Below are positions 23,791 to 34,999 of a DNA stretch of 55,145 nt, piece after piece; within the stretch, counting starts at the first letter, position 1, and every line of letters begins with the position of its first letter. The stretch is from Flavobacteriales bacterium (GTDB taxonomy: Bacteria > Bacteroidota > Bacteroidia > Flavobacteriales_D > Sanyastnellaceae): assembly GCA_028823145.1 (NCBI GenBank), contig JAPKCA010000002.1:1-55145 (forward strand), given 5' to 3'. A program made the position numbers and the translations under genes. The notes under the pieces are model-generated. The model did no database searches and was not told the DNA's origin. It worked only from the letters and a program-made list of their open reading frames with translations.

Positions 23791-24570
23791 ATGAAAAGGA
23801 TAAAATTGATTCAATTGGCTTTGCCCTTACTGTTTGTGGTCGCACTTCAAAATGTTTGGGCGCAAGCGACTTTGCTTGATCCGATTGACGTGATCGAGGG
23901 AACGCTATCTGACCCTGAATTTGATGAAATTGGATTCCAATGGGATGTAGCCAACTTCACATCTGACACGTTGGTCCTTTGGGTGAGCCGGGATTTAGAT
24001 CAGAATGTAGAGCCATATAACTGCCCGTACGTGAAAGAGGGAGAGGGAGCCTATGATCGTTTTTGTTGGGGGCCTCTTTGTTATGATTATTGCGCGGTTA
24101 ATTCGAACTTGCAAGGCAATTTTTTGGTGACGATTTCACCTGGTGACACGAATTCCACGTTTTTTGCTGATTACTATCATTCAGGGGTCCCTGGTGTGAC
24201 CGCATTGCGTTATTCCTTTCGAGTACTTAGCAACCCCGATGCGACAGTTCAGCATACGGTACTTGTTTGTTTAGACGCTGAAAATTGTGCCGTGGGAACC
24301 AATGAGATTTCGGTCGAGATGGATTTGGGGCGAATTTCTCCTCAGCCCATCCGCGGTATCTCGGCACTCTCGTACCGATTGGGCGAAGGCCAAAGGGGTT
24401 TAGTACAGATTTACAATGCCGTTGGGCAAGTCATGAAGTCCCGCCAGGTGAATCAATCACAGGGAATCCTTTACATCAATGGAGACGAGTTTGCTGAAGG
24501 CGCATACATCTTGCGTGTTGAGTCGAGCACGGGAGAATCTAAATCCCATCATTTTATTGTCCAACATTGA
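23791..24570 (+). CDS. Secreted T9SS cargo protein of unknown function
   Basis: 259 residues from the ATG at 23791, which begins a clean signal peptide (MKRIKLIQLALPLL, ending VWAQ); upstream in-frame codons do not resemble one. The middle (about 27-175) is an Ig-like domain with several cysteines (NCPYVKEG, FCWGPLCYDYC). The end (about 180-259; ISPQPIRGISALSY, ending SHHFIVQH) fits a type A T9SS sorting domain with its G-Q-x-x-x-x-x-x-N-x-x-G-Q-V pattern. I recognise no enzyme domain. Confidence 0.78.
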   Translation: MKRIKLIQLALPLLFVVALQNVWAQATLLDPIDVIEGTLSDPEFDEIGFQWDVANFTSDTLVLWVSRDLDQNVEPYNCPYVKEGEGAYDRFCWGPLCYDYCAVNSNLQGNFLVTISPGDTNSTFFADYYHSGVPGVTALRYSFRVLSNPDATVQHTVLVCLDAENCAVGTNEISVEMDLGRISPQPIRGISALSYRLGEGQRGLVQIYNAVGQVMKSRQVNQSQGILYINGDEFAEGAYILRVESSTGESKSHHFIVQH

Positions 24571-24654
24571 AGTTGCGCATCAGGAAGATGCCCTTGGTTT
24601 ATTGACCTTTGGCAGCGTCTTTGACGGCTTAAATCATATACTGGAAATTTCGCA

Positions 24655-26928
24655 ATGAGTTCATCTGCCAAGCAAGAAGCGCTGGATTACCACAGCAGGA
24701 GGAGAAAGGGAAAAATTGAAGTTATTCCGACGAAGCCATACAGTTCTCAAAAGGATCTGTCATTGGCCTATAGCCCTGGAGTGGCAGAGCCCTGCTTGGC
24801 CATTTCGCAGCGTCCAGAAGACGTATATAAGTATACCGCGAAGGGCAATTTGGTGGCAGTCATAACCAATGGAACAGCGGTTTTGGGGCTTGGTGATATT
24901 GGCCCAGAAGCCAGCAAGCCCGTGATGGAAGGCAAAGCCGTTCTATTCAAAGTCTTTGCTGACATTGACGTTTTCGACATTGAAGTGGATGCGACGGATG
25001 TCGAACATTTTGTTGCCACTGTTAAGGCCATTGCACCCACATTTGGAGGCATCAATTTGGAAGACATCAAGGCCCCGGAAGCTTTTGAGATTGAAAAGCG
25101 CTTGAAACAGGAATTGAACATTCCGGTGATGCATGACGACCAGCATGGCACGGCAATCATTTCGTCTGCGGCATTGCTCAACGCGTTGGAATTGGCAGAG
25201 AAATCCATTCAAGACATTCGGATGGTGGTGAGTGGCGCAGGGGCTGCCGCCATGAGTTGCATTGACTTGTATGAGCGATTGGGGATGGGAGTGCATCAGG
25301 TGGATGTCTTTGATAGCAAGGGACACATTCATGCGGGTCGTGAGGGGTTGGATGAATCGAAGCAGAAATATGCGGGCGAACGATATTTTGAGGATATCGG
25401 CGCTGCGCTGCTTGGAGCAGACGTGTTTTTGGGATTGAGCAAAGGAGGGTTAATTACGGCGGAAATGGTGAAGGGCATGGCCGACAACCCCATCGTTTTT
25501 GCGTTGGCAAATCCAGATCCGGAAATTGGATATGAGTTGGCCATGGGTGTTCGTCCAGATATTATCATGGCGACGGGGCGATCGGACCATCCCAACCAAG
25601 TCAATAACGTCTTGGGCTTTCCCTTCATTTTTAGAGGAGCGTTGGATGTTCGCGCCACCGGTATCAACGATGCCATGAAATTGGCGGCTGTTCGTGCCAT
25701 TGCAGAATTGGCAAAGGAGAACGTGCCAGATGAAGTTGCGGAAGCGTATGGCCATCAGTCCTTTGTTTTCGGGCGGGAACTGATTATTCCCAAACCGTTA
25801 GACCCCCGGCTCATTACGTATATCGCTCCAGCGGTTGCTCGCGCTGCCATGGAATCGGGAGTCGCACAAGAACCGATCGGCGATTGGGATGCCTATGAGA
25901 AAGAGTTGCTCGATCGGTTGGGGTATGACAGTGGATTCTCCCGAACCATTGCTGAGCGCGCTCGCAAATCACCTAAACGTGTTGTCTTCGCGGAGGCGGA
26001 ACAATACCGAGTGCTCAAGGCAGCGGAACAGGCCTATGAAGAAGGCATTGCAAAACCAATTTTACTCGGACGTCGCTCGGTGATTGAGGGAGTGATTGAA
26101 GAGCATAAACTCGAATTGCCTGACGTGGAGATCATCAATCCACAATCCAATGAAATGTTGGAACGACGCGAAACGTTTGGGGCAGAATTGTTCCAACTGC
26201 GGATGCGTCATGGCCTGACCTCCCGTGAAGGGGAGCGCCTAATGCGCCAGCGGAATTACTTCGGTGCCATGATGGTTAGAACTGGACTAGCTGATGCGTT
26301 GATTTCGGGATTGACCCGAACATACCCCAGCGTCATCCGACCGGCTCTTCAGGTCATCGGCAAGGCTGATGGAGTGGACAAGGTCGCGGGGATGTATATC
26401 CTGGAGACAAAACGGGGCCCGATGTTTTTTGCCGATACAACAGTGAATGTCAATCCAACGGCAGAAGAAATCGCGGCGATAACGGTGCTCACTGCTGATG
26501 CTGTGAGAAAGCTTCGGATTGTGCCTCGCATTGCCTTGTTAAGTTACTCAAACTTTGGCTCTGCAGAGGGTGCTGATGCTGAGAAAATGGCAAAAGCAGC
26601 AAGGATTTTGAAGGATAATCACCCCGACCTCATTGTCGATGGAGAGATTCAAGCCAACTTTGCGCTGAACAGTGATTTGCTTTCGGAGTCTTTCCCATTC
26701 TCGACCTTGCACAACAAACGCGTGAACACCCTGATATTTCCCAATCTGTCGGCCGGTAATATTGCGTATAAATTGCTGCAGGAAATGGCGGGAATCGAAG
26801 CGCAAGGACCTGTTCTGTTGGGAATGCGCAAATCGTTTCACATTTTGCAAATGGGCTCTTCGGTCCGGGAAATTCATGACATGGTTCGTTTGGCCGTGGT
26901 CGATGCACAAACCAAAAATCCCACATGA
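24655..26928 (+). CDS. maeB: NADP-dependent malic enzyme (MaeB type, with phosphotransacetylase-like domain)
   Basis: 757 residues. The malic enzyme domain (about 1-420) has YSPGVAEPC, the substrate and metal loop [10 protein letters not shown], a Rossmann motif [12 protein letters not shown] and ALANPDPEI. It is followed by a phosphate-acetyltransferase-like domain (about 430-757) that is thought to act in allosteric control by acyl-CoA. The enzyme decarboxylates malate to pyruvate and makes NADPH. Length is typical of the family (about 760). ruvA starts 4 bp inside its stop codon, the first step of the malic enzyme-ruvA-sprA arrangement seen in many Bacteroidota. Confidence 0.95.
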   Translation: MSSSAKQEALDYHSRRRKGKIEVIPTKPYSSQKDLSLAYSPGVAEPCLAISQRPEDVYKYTAKGNLVAVITNGTAVLGLGDIGPEASKPVMEGKAVLFKVFADIDVFDIEVDATDVEHFVATVKAIAPTFGGINLEDIKAPEAFEIEKRLKQELNIPVMHDDQHGTAIISSAALLNALELAEKSIQDIRMVVSGAGAAAMSCIDLYERLGMGVHQVDVFDSKGHIHAGREGLDESKQKYAGERYFEDIGAALLGADVFLGLSKGGLITAEMVKGMADNPIVFALANPDPEIGYELAMGVRPDIIMATGRSDHPNQVNNVLGFPFIFRGALDVRATGINDAMKLAAVRAIAELAKENVPDEVAEAYGHQSFVFGRELIIPKPLDPRLITYIAPAVARAAMESGVAQEPIGDWDAYEKELLDRLGYDSGFSRTIAERARKSPKRVVFAEAEQYRVLKAAEQAYEEGIAKPILLGRRSVIEGVIEEHKLELPDVEIINPQSNEMLERRETFGAELFQLRMRHGLTSREGERLMRQRNYFGAMMVRTGLADALISGLTRTYPSVIRPALQVIGKADGVDKVAGMYILETKRGPMFFADTTVNVNPTAEEIAAITVLTADAVRKLRIVPRIALLSYSNFGSAEGADAEKMAKAARILKDNHPDLIVDGEIQANFALNSDLLSESFPFSTLHNKRVNTLIFPNLSAGNIAYKLLQEMAGIEAQGPVLLGMRKSFHILQMGSSVREIHDMVRLAVVDAQTKNPT

Positions 26929-27521
26929 TTCATCATTTGCGCGGAAGACTGGTTGAAAAAACCCCCACATATGCCGTTGTAGAATGCGGAGGGGTCGGCT
27001 ACCAGGTTCACATCAGCTTGACCACTTTCGAGCAAATCGGTTCCGATGAGAACATCATGATCCATACCCATTTGGTGGTCCGGGAGGATGCACAATTGCT
27101 ATATGGGTTTGCTCAGCCAGAAGAACGGCAGTTGTTCCTTGCGCTGATTGGTGTGAGTGGAGTAGGTGCCAATACGGCCCGTATGATTTTGAGTGCAATG
27201 AACGCGGATACGGCGTGCCAAGCCATCCAGCAAGGCGACGTGGATGCCATGAAACGGGTCAAAGGAATTGGGGCGAAAACAGCGCAGCGAATCATCATAG
27301 ATTTACAAGATAAATTGGGGGCGATATCGGTTGCTGGGTCGAATGCAGTTTCAGGAGCTTCAGGCGCGAACAATAAAGTGCGCCAGGATGCGTTAATTGC
27401 CCTCACCACCTTGGGCTTTGACAGAGCCCGATGTGAGAAAACGTTGGACCAAATTCTTGGTGAATCGACAGAATCAAACCCTGTGGAAACACTGATTAAA
27501 ATAGCATTGAAGCGGTTGTGA
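26925..27521 (+). CDS. ruvA: Holliday junction branch-migration protein RuvA
   Basis: 198 residues, the usual length. N-terminal OB-fold (about 1-62: [28 protein letters not shown]), two helix-hairpin-helix motifs (LIGVSGVGANTARMIL and VKGIGAKTAQRIIIDL), an acidic-to-glycine/serine linker (SVAGSNAVSGASGANNK) and the C-terminal RuvB-binding domain (about 150-198). RuvA tetramers hold Holliday junctions for the RuvB motor. The ATG overlaps the malic enzyme TGA; sprA begins one base after its stop. Confidence 0.96.
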   Translation: MIHHLRGRLVEKTPTYAVVECGGVGYQVHISLTTFEQIGSDENIMIHTHLVVREDAQLLYGFAQPEERQLFLALIGVSGVGANTARMILSAMNADTACQAIQQGDVDAMKRVKGIGAKTAQRIIIDLQDKLGAISVAGSNAVSGASGANNKVRQDALIALTTLGFDRARCEKTLDQILGESTESNPVETLIKIALKRL

Positions 27522-27522
27522 A

Positions 27523-30500
27523 ATGTCGGAGAGATTGACCATAGAGCGCATGTTGGGAAGGCTGCTAACGGCTGTGTTGCTAGCGATACTAGTCGTGTCG
27601 GTAGCGTTTGGCCAAAATCCGGACACGGGCTCATCATCCGACTCGATTGTCATTGATTTGCCATTTCCTTTTGGCGGTGAGAATCCGTTCAATCCAGTAG
27701 AAAATCCAGCGGGTTTTGATTTGGATTGGCCGAGCAATTTTCAATACGAAATGGTCTACGACGATGCTACCGGGCTTTACAGTATTCGCCAGACCATTGG
27801 AGATACTTTGGAATACCGTCCGACCACATTTTTCACCTTGGATGAGTTCCTCGAATACGACATGCAAGGCAACCTGTCTGAATATTGGAATGACCTCCAA
27901 GTAGAAGACGATGAAGCCGATCGCGCATTTGCTCCAAAACTGACCGTTGACAGCAAATTATTTGAATCCATTTTTGGGAGCAATACGATTGAAATTAAGC
28001 CCCAAGGTTCAGCAGAACTGACATTTGGGCTAAACATTTCTAATACAGAAAATCCGAGAATTCCGGAACGCCAGCGGCAGATTACCACCTTTGATTTTGA
28101 TCAGCGGATTCAACTCAATATTGGCGGAAAAATTGGGGACAAGATTGAGCTAGGAACCAATTACAATACCGAAGCTCTGTTTGATTTTGAGAATCAAATG
28201 AACATCGGTTTTCAGGGAGAAGAGGATGATATTCTAAAAAACTTTGAAGCGGGGCACATCTCCATGCCTCTGCCGGGAACGTTGATTACAGGTAGCCAGA
28301 GTTTGTTTGGTGTGAAGCTCGAGACCCAATGGGGACGTTTATACAACACCACCGTTTTTTCGCAACAAAAAGGGGAACGGAAGGAGATCGAAGTGGAGGG
28401 AGGAGCGCAAACGCAAGAATTTGACATCCGAGCGGATGATTACGAGGCCAACCGTCACTATTTCATTTCACGGTATTTCAGGAATCAGTATGATCAGGCC
28501 ATGAGGAGTTTGCCTGTGCCGAACTCTGGAGTGAATATCACCCGAATCGAAGTATGGGTAGTCAATACCCAAGCCAACACGCAAGACATCCGAAACGTCA
28601 TTGGATTTACTGATTTAGGCGAGCACCCAAACTACATCTCCTCGAATTTGCCAGTCGCGGACTTGGTGGATGGCCCGGACTTAGAAATCACTGAAGTCCT
28701 TAACCCGAGCAACCGAAACAACGAGTTGTACGATCTCATGGTAAACTCACCGGAGGTCTTGTCGTTTACGGGAGCCAATGGCGCTATCGCTGCTTTGAAT
28801 TTGGGCTTGACCCAAGGGGTGCACTATGAACGGGTAGGAAATGCTCGAAAGTTGGCGACGACGGAATACACGTACAACTCCCGTCTCGGATTCATTTCGC
28901 TACGCCAAGCATTGAACAATGCAGAAGTTTTGGCAGTGGCATATGAGTATACCCTGAACGGAGAGGCTTACCAAGTGGGTACCTTATCCCAAGACGGGTT
29001 CAGTGCTCCTAGTGCGTTGATGTTAAAGATGCTGAAATCGAGCATCACGCAGTTGAAATTGAGCAACGGTGACCCTTCTCCTCTGTGGCAAATCATGATG
29101 AAGAACGTCTACTCCATGCAGGCGTTTGGACTGAGTCAAGAAAATTTCCGACTGAATCTTTGGTACAACGATCCGGCCACTGGAGTTGATCTCAATTACA
29201 TCCCGCGTGCACCACTCGATGGAACCTTGCTGCTCCAATTATTGGGGATGGACCGGTTGGACATAAATGGGATGACTCAGCCAGATGGCGTTTTCGACTT
29301 TGTTGACAATGCTGCGACTTTGGGTGGAACCATTCACAGCCAGAATGGACGAATTTTCTTCCCTTCCATTGAACCGTTTGGTTCCAACTTAAAAAATGAA
29401 ATTGAGGCCAGGGTGGATGACCCCAACTTGGCTCAAAATCTGATTTCGAGCATTGTATTTCAGCCACTTTATGACTCGACAAAAACGGCGGCCCAGCAAA
29501 TTCCTTCCTTGAATCGCTTTAGAATTAAAGGAGAATTCCAAAGCCAAACGAGCAGTGAAATCAGCTTGAATGCAATGAATGTTCCGGAAGGGTCAGTAAC
29601 CGTGACCGCAGGAGGAGTGCGATTGATCGAAAACCAAGACTACACGGTGGACTACCTCTCAGGTCGTGTCCGGATTATCAACGATGGTTTATTGGAATCG
29701 GGACGGAACATCAAGGTTTCTTTGGAAAGCAATTCTCTCTTCAGCATTCAAACCAAGACCATGATGGGGACCAGGTTTGATTATGTGTTGAGCGATAAGT
29801 TCAACATCGGGGCGACCTTTCTGAACCTTCGTGAGCGACCGCTGACGCAAAAGGTCAATGTTGGCAATGAACCGATTAACAACTCCATCGTTGGAGCTGA
29901 TTTTGCATGGCAGACCGAGAGCCAGCTTTTGACAGATTTGGTGGATTTGTTGCCATTTTATGAGACCACGGCGAAATCGAGCATTGATATTTCCGCCGAA
30001 GCAGCCTACCTCATTCCGGGGCACAGTCGAGCCATCGGCGATGATGGAAATGCGTACGTCGATGATTTCGAGGGAAGCCAATCGGCCATCGACATCCGTT
30101 CGGTGACTCGTTGGTTCTTAGCCTCTACTCCCAAACTTCAGTCAGCACTATTCCCCGAGGGAAATCTAGAAGATAGCCTGACATACAATTACAATCGGGC
30201 GGCTTTGAGCTGGTATACCGTGGACCCGCAGTTTTTCCGTGGTTCAGGCTTGGAGGATGGACAAGTTTCGGCAGAAGTGAAAAGCGACCACCGAAGCCGT
30301 GAAGTTTTGGAGGGCGAGGTGTTTCCCAACCGGGAATTGCCGACCGGAACACCACCCAACATTCCGACCCTTGACCTCACCTTCCGACCGAATGAACGCG
30401 GACCGTACAATTATGAGCTACCAGAGGGAGCAGGGGGTCTTTCTTCAGGATTAAATCCAGAGGGGTCGTTGGCTGATCCGGCATCTCGATGGGGAGGCAT

Positions 30501-33500
30501 CCAACGGGCCCTCACAACGACAGATTTTGAAGCGGCGAACATCGAATACCTCCAATTTTGGATGATGGATCCGTTCAACGAGGATTCTGAAAACCTCTCA
30601 GGCGGGGATTTGTATTTCAATCTGGGCAATGTTTCGGAGGACGTTTTGAACGACAGCCAATTGAGCTATGAAAACGGCCTTCCTTCTGCCAACAACTCGG
30701 ACCTGCCTACGTTGGAGAGTGTGTGGGGGATCTACCCCGACCCAGCGACGTTCAATGTGGTTAATGCCTTTGACAATACCTCAGGCAACTATGATTTGCA
30801 AGACGTCGGATTGGATGGATTACCCGACAACCAGGAGCAAACGTTTTTTGGTGAATGGCTCAACGAGCTATCGGGATGGCTAGATAACACGGCATATCAG
30901 AAATTTCTAGCGGATCCATCGGCAGACAACTTCCGTTATTTTAGGGATCCGGAGGCCCAACAAAACGATGAGACGATCTTGGATCGCTACAAACGTTACA
31001 ATGGGAACGAAGGCAACTCGAATACCGAATCACCGAATGGTTACCCGGTCACTTCGACAACGATTCCAAACACGGAGGATATCAACCAGGACATCACCTT
31101 GTCCACGATTGAGAGTTATTTCCAATACAAGGTATCGCTCCGTCCCCAGGATATGGGGGAGGTGAACATCGGCAACAACTATATCACGGATACGTTTGAG
31201 ACGGTGCGAGAAACGGCCGATGGTCAGGAACGAACCATCCGCTGGTACCAATTCAAAATTCCGGTTCGGGAATTCGAATCGCGTGTCGGGGGCATCACAG
31301 ATTTTCGATCCGTTCGGTTTATTCGGATGTTCATGAAGGGTTGGTCAGAACCCGTAACGTTGCGTTTTGCTCGTTTAGAATTGATCCGAGGGGAATGGAG
31401 ACGTTACCTAAATTCGTTGGCAGGACCGCAAGAGATTGAGCCAGATGATCCATCATCGACTTCATTCAATATCAGCGCCGTCAACATTGAAGAAAATGGA
31501 AATCGGGAGCCCGTTCCATACGTGACACCACCGGGAATCATCCGAGAAATTGACGTGGGTACCGCCAATCAACGCCGATTGAATGAACAATCGTTGGAGC
31601 TCGCCGTTTGTGGGCTGAGTGATGGAGATGCTAGAGGAGCGTACAGAAACATAAACTTCGATATGCGTATGTACAAGCGTTTGCGGATGTATGTGCACGC
31701 GGAAGCGGGCCCTGACGGGACATCACTTGACGACAATGAGTTGACATGTTTTGTTCGATTGGGCAACGACTTTGAGTCGAATTACTACGAATTCGAAATC
31801 CCCTTAACCGTGACGCCATGGAACACAGGGGACGAGGATTTGATTTGGCCGTTGGAGAACAACATCGACATTGAATTTCGCAAGTTGCAGAACTTGAAAA
31901 TTGAGCGTCCTGCAGGTTACCCCCTATTCGATGAATACCATACCATGGACGGTTCGTCCCGCTTGGCGGTGAAGGGAAACCCGAATTTGGCCAACGTGGT
32001 TATGGTGATGGTGGGGGTGCGAAATCCGGATAAGGATGACAATGAGTTTGAGGCCGATGATGACGGGTTGGATAAATGTGGCATTGTTTGGGTGAATGAA
32101 ATGCGTTTGGCAGATTTCAATGAGCAGGGTGGCTGGGCGGCCATCGCGCAAATGAATGCGAAGCTTGCGGATTTGGGCAATATTTCGGTTGCTGCAAATA
32201 TGTCTGTACCTGGTTTTGGTGGTTTGGAACAGCGCTTACAGGCTCGACAGCGTGAAACCATCCAAGGGATTGATGCCTCAGGGACGGTGCAATTAGGCAA
32301 GCTGCTGCCCAAGCAATTGGGAATAACCCTCCCCATGTATTTGGGCTGGAGCGAGCAAGTTTCTACGCCGCAATTTGATCCACTCTCTCCGGACATTGAA
32401 ATGGCTTCTCAAGAAGGCCTTTCGCCAGAACGTCGAGAAAATGCCAAGAGCGTAAGTCGATTGAGATCGGTGAACTTCTCCAACATTAAAATTGACCCAA
32501 AAGTGGGGGGAAGTGGCGGAAGTCGTGACCGCAATCGCGGAGATGATGGTGCGGGTGGCATTGGATTGGAATCAGGAGGCGGCGGAAAGGATGGCGGAAA
32601 GGATAGTGGCGGCAAAGGCGGTTCGGCCCGCGGTGGTTCGGCCCGCGGTGGAGGCGGGTCAGGAAGCGGATTTGCTTCCAATTTTGGGCTGTTCAAAATG
32701 CTGCGTCCAGGAAACTTCTCAGGAAACTTTAGCTTCAACGAACGATTCGAGCGGGATGTCAACACTGAATTCCAAATCAACCAGGAATACCGTGGCGGAC
32801 TCACCTACAACTTCTCTCACTCTCCAAAGCAGTTCAAGCCATTTAGCAAAATCGGCTTTTTGAGGAAACATGACTTTATGAAATGGCTGACGGAGTTCAA
32901 TTTTTATTTGGGCATCAAGCAATTGACAGTCGGTTCTCAAATGAATCGGGTATACGAAACGAGTCGGGTACGGAACAACACCGAGGAATTGCTCGGGATT
33001 GAAACGAATTTGCTGATCAACACCCAGGTCATGAAGACCTGGCAGTGGAACAGGAATTATGCCGTCAAGTACGACCTGACCAAGGCTTTGAAGTTTGATT
33101 ACAATGGAACGACTCAGGCACTGGTCGGAGAACCTGCGGGGGTCATTGATCGCAGCGACGAAATGGGCTACCAAACGTACCGGGATTCGGTCATCGGCAA
33201 TTTGCGAAACGCAGGTGAGGTGACGAGCTATAACCACAATGTGACGGGGAGCTATAAGTTGCCTTTGGATAAACTTCCCCTGATTAACTTCATTTCAAGT
33301 GACATCCGCTACCAGGGAATGTTCCGGTGGGATCGGGCGCCTTTCTCCCAGGATTCAATTGGTCACACCATTCAGAATTCGCGAAACGTCAGCATCAATG
33401 CACAGGCGAACTTCACAAAGTTGTACTCCAAAGTTTCAGCCATCAATGACCTTTTGAACCCTCCGCGGAAGTCTCCCCGGAGGAACGATGTTAGAAATGA

Positions 33501-34986
33501 AGACAGGGATGGTTTTGGCAATGCAGAAGAGGAAAAGATCAAATTGAAAATCAACCCACTGGCCACCATTGTGCGTTTGATTGCGAGTGTTCAAAATGTA
33601 TCTGGAACGTTTTCGCGCAATGAAGGCATGATTTTACCGGGCTACGATCAGCGAGCGAGATACGGGGGCTTCGATGATGATTTCTTGGCTCCTGGCGCAC
33701 CGTTTTTGTTGGGCCATCAAAACACGAATATTCTGGGTGAAAGGGTGGGCGATTTTGCTGGAGATGCAGCAGAAGCAGGATGGTTAGTCGCGCAGCCATT
33801 TCAAAACCAACAATACACCGAAACGTTCCAAGAGACGTTCAACGTCCGAGCGAATCTGGAACCCATCAAGTATCTCAAAATCGAACTGACCGCGAACCGC
33901 AATTCCTCACGTAACTACACCAGTTTCTTCCGCTTCGATGAGGACTTGAATGAATTCGTGTACGAATCGCCCAACGAAACGGGTCAGTTCTCTGCCACGG
34001 TATTGAGTTGGAACACCGCGTTTGAAAAGGACGATGTGGATGATGAATTTAACTCTTCTATTTGGGATCAATTCCTGCAAGTCAATCGCTTAGAAATATC
34101 CGAGAGATTAAATGCCGCAACGCACAACGATGAGGTTCCTGAAGTCACAGGATATTATGCGGGCTGGGGAGCGTTGAGTCAAGATGTTGCGATTCCCGCG
34201 TTCGTAGCGGCGTACTTGGGAATGGACGCTGCGAGTGTGCCATTGGATGTGTTTAAAACACCTGTGGCCCCGAACTGGAGGGTGACGTACGATGGTTTGA
34301 CCAAATCTGATTTCTTCAAGCAGTATTTCAAGCGATTTAATTTGAGCCACAGTTACCGCTCAACGTTGACCACGAATTACATCACCAATTTGAACTACGA
34401 AGACGATGATTTGGGCAATCCTGTTGGCATCGATCAAAGTGAATTTGGAAACTACATTTCCGAGCGCCAATTCAATGTGGTGAGTTTGAGTGAGCAGTTG
34501 TCACCATTGATTGGCGTGGATATGACCTTCAATACCGCGTCTGAGAATGAGCCGCAATTAAAGGTGGAGCTCAAGCGCGATCGAAATGTAGCCTTTGGTT
34601 TAACCAACTATCAGATTACAGAAACCAAGAGCAATGCGTTGGTGGTTGGCCTTGGATATAAATTCAAGAATGTCCCCAACCCTTTCATCAAAACATACGG
34701 AAAGCTGCCGATTAAGATGTTGAAAGAAACGGATTTGGTCTTGCGTGCGGATTTAAACATTCGAGACAACCGGACCATCATCCGAAAAATAGAAGAGCGA
34801 CAAAACCAGGTGACAGCGGGACAAAAGTTGATTTCCATCAAGGTTTCTGCTGACTTGGAGATTTCGGATAAGATTACCATGCGGGCGTTTTACGATCATC
34901 AAATCACGGATCCATATATCTCGACATCTTTTGCAACGTCGAACATCCGTTCGGGAGTAGCTTTGCGCTTTAGTTTGAATCAATAA
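27523..34986 (+). CDS. sprA: SprA, T9SS outer-membrane translocon
   Basis: 2487 residues, near the usual 2300-2500. After a signal peptide (about 10-30, ending AFGQ) lie the repeated SprA modules with long beta-strands, ending in a membrane strand SGVALRFSLNQ. SprA (Sov in Porphyromonas) is the very large beta-barrel through which T9SS cargo crosses the outer membrane; it also supports gliding. N-terminal landmarks are TTFFTLDEFLEYDM and GTNYNTEALFDFENQM; later AYLIPGHSRAIGDDGNAYVD and IVWVNEMRLADF. A glycine-rich insertion occupies about residues 1660-1720. The gene sits one base after ruvA and 13 bp before gcvH. Confidence 0.96.
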   Translation: MSERLTIERMLGRLLTAVLLAILVVSVAFGQNPDTGSSSDSIVIDLPFPFGGENPFNPVENPAGFDLDWPSNFQYEMVYDDATGLYSIRQTIGDTLEYRPTTFFTLDEFLEYDMQGNLSEYWNDLQVEDDEADRAFAPKLTVDSKLFESIFGSNTIEIKPQGSAELTFGLNISNTENPRIPERQRQITTFDFDQRIQLNIGGKIGDKIELGTNYNTEALFDFENQMNIGFQGEEDDILKNFEAGHISMPLPGTLITGSQSLFGVKLETQWGRLYNTTVFSQQKGERKEIEVEGGAQTQEFDIRADDYEANRHYFISRYFRNQYDQAMRSLPVPNSGVNITRIEVWVVNTQANTQDIRNVIGFTDLGEHPNYISSNLPVADLVDGPDLEITEVLNPSNRNNELYDLMVNSPEVLSFTGANGAIAALNLGLTQGVHYERVGNARKLATTEYTYNSRLGFISLRQALNNAEVLAVAYEYTLNGEAYQVGTLSQDGFSAPSALMLKMLKSSITQLKLSNGDPSPLWQIMMKNVYSMQAFGLSQENFRLNLWYNDPATGVDLNYIPRAPLDGTLLLQLLGMDRLDINGMTQPDGVFDFVDNAATLGGTIHSQNGRIFFPSIEPFGSNLKNEIEARVDDPNLAQNLISSIVFQPLYDSTKTAAQQIPSLNRFRIKGEFQSQTSSEISLNAMNVPEGSVTVTAGGVRLIENQDYTVDYLSGRVRIINDGLLESGRNIKVSLESNSLFSIQTKTMMGTRFDYVLSDKFNIGATFLNLRERPLTQKVNVGNEPINNSIVGADFAWQTESQLLTDLVDLLPFYETTAKSSIDISAEAAYLIPGHSRAIGDDGNAYVDDFEGSQSAIDIRSVTRWFLASTPKLQSALFPEGNLEDSLTYNYNRAALSWYTVDPQFFRGSGLEDGQVSAEVKSDHRSREVLEGEVFPNRELPTGTPPNIPTLDLTFRPNERGPYNYELPEGAGGLSSGLNPEGSLADPASRWGGIQRALTTTDFEAANIEYLQFWMMDPFNEDSENLSGGDLYFNLGNVSEDVLNDSQLSYENGLPSANNSDLPTLESVWGIYPDPATFNVVNAFDNTSGNYDLQDVGLDGLPDNQEQTFFGEWLNELSGWLDNTAYQKFLADPSADNFRYFRDPEAQQNDETILDRYKRYNGNEGNSNTESPNGYPVTSTTIPNTEDINQDITLSTIESYFQYKVSLRPQDMGEVNIGNNYITDTFETVRETADGQERTIRWYQFKIPVREFESRVGGITDFRSVRFIRMFMKGWSEPVTLRFARLELIRGEWRRYLNSLAGPQEIEPDDPSSTSFNISAVNIEENGNREPVPYVTPPGIIREIDVGTANQRRLNEQSLELAVCGLSDGDARGAYRNINFDMRMYKRLRMYVHAEAGPDGTSLDDNELTCFVRLGNDFESNYYEFEIPLTVTPWNTGDEDLIWPLENNIDIEFRKLQNLKIERPAGYPLFDEYHTMDGSSRLAVKGNPNLANVVMVMVGVRNPDKDDNEFEADDDGLDKCGIVWVNEMRLADFNEQGGWAAIAQMNAKLADLGNISVAANMSVPGFGGLEQRLQARQRETIQGIDASGTVQLGKLLPKQLGITLPMYLGWSEQVSTPQFDPLSPDIEMASQEGLSPERRENAKSVSRLRSVNFSNIKIDPKVGGSGGSRDRNRGDDGAGGIGLESGGGGKDGGKDSGGKGGSARGGSARGGGGSGSGFASNFGLFKMLRPGNFSGNFSFNERFERDVNTEFQINQEYRGGLTYNFSHSPKQFKPFSKIGFLRKHDFMKWLTEFNFYLGIKQLTVGSQMNRVYETSRVRNNTEELLGIETNLLINTQVMKTWQWNRNYAVKYDLTKALKFDYNGTTQALVGEPAGVIDRSDEMGYQTYRDSVIGNLRNAGEVTSYNHNVTGSYKLPLDKLPLINFISSDIRYQGMFRWDRAPFSQDSIGHTIQNSRNVSINAQANFTKLYSKVSAINDLLNPPRKSPRRNDVRNEDRDGFGNAEEEKIKLKINPLATIVRLIASVQNVSGTFSRNEGMILPGYDQRARYGGFDDDFLAPGAPFLLGHQNTNILGERVGDFAGDAAEAGWLVAQPFQNQQYTETFQETFNVRANLEPIKYLKIELTANRNSSRNYTSFFRFDEDLNEFVYESPNETGQFSATVLSWNTAFEKDDVDDEFNSSIWDQFLQVNRLEISERLNAATHNDEVPEVTGYYAGWGALSQDVAIPAFVAAYLGMDAASVPLDVFKTPVAPNWRVTYDGLTKSDFFKQYFKRFNLSHSYRSTLTTNYITNLNYEDDDLGNPVGIDQSEFGNYISERQFNVVSLSEQLSPLIGVDMTFNTASENEPQLKVELKRDRNVAFGLTNYQITETKSNALVVGLGYKFKNVPNPFIKTYGKLPIKMLKETDLVLRADLNIRDNRTIIRKIEERQNQVTAGQKLISIKVSADLEISDKITMRAFYDHQITDPYISTSFATSNIRSGVALRFSLNQ
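32621..32650 (+). repeat. 15-bp perfect tandem repeat in sprA
   Basis: gttcggcccgcggtg occurs twice in direct succession (32621-32635 and 32636-32650), encoding two GSARG-type units in the glycine-rich insertion of SprA. The in-frame unit could expand or contract by slippage. Confidence 0.9.
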
Positions 34987-34999
34987 GAAGATATTCCGC

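Noticed and set aside
24571-24654. Terminator or promoter before the malic enzyme gene
   Set aside because: Only a 5-bp stem (GCATC/GATGC) and no match to TANNTTTG at a useful distance.
32621-32650. CRISPR-like or mobile repeat in sprA
   Set aside because: It is an in-frame 15-bp coding tandem repeat inside a glycine-rich linker, with no spacers.
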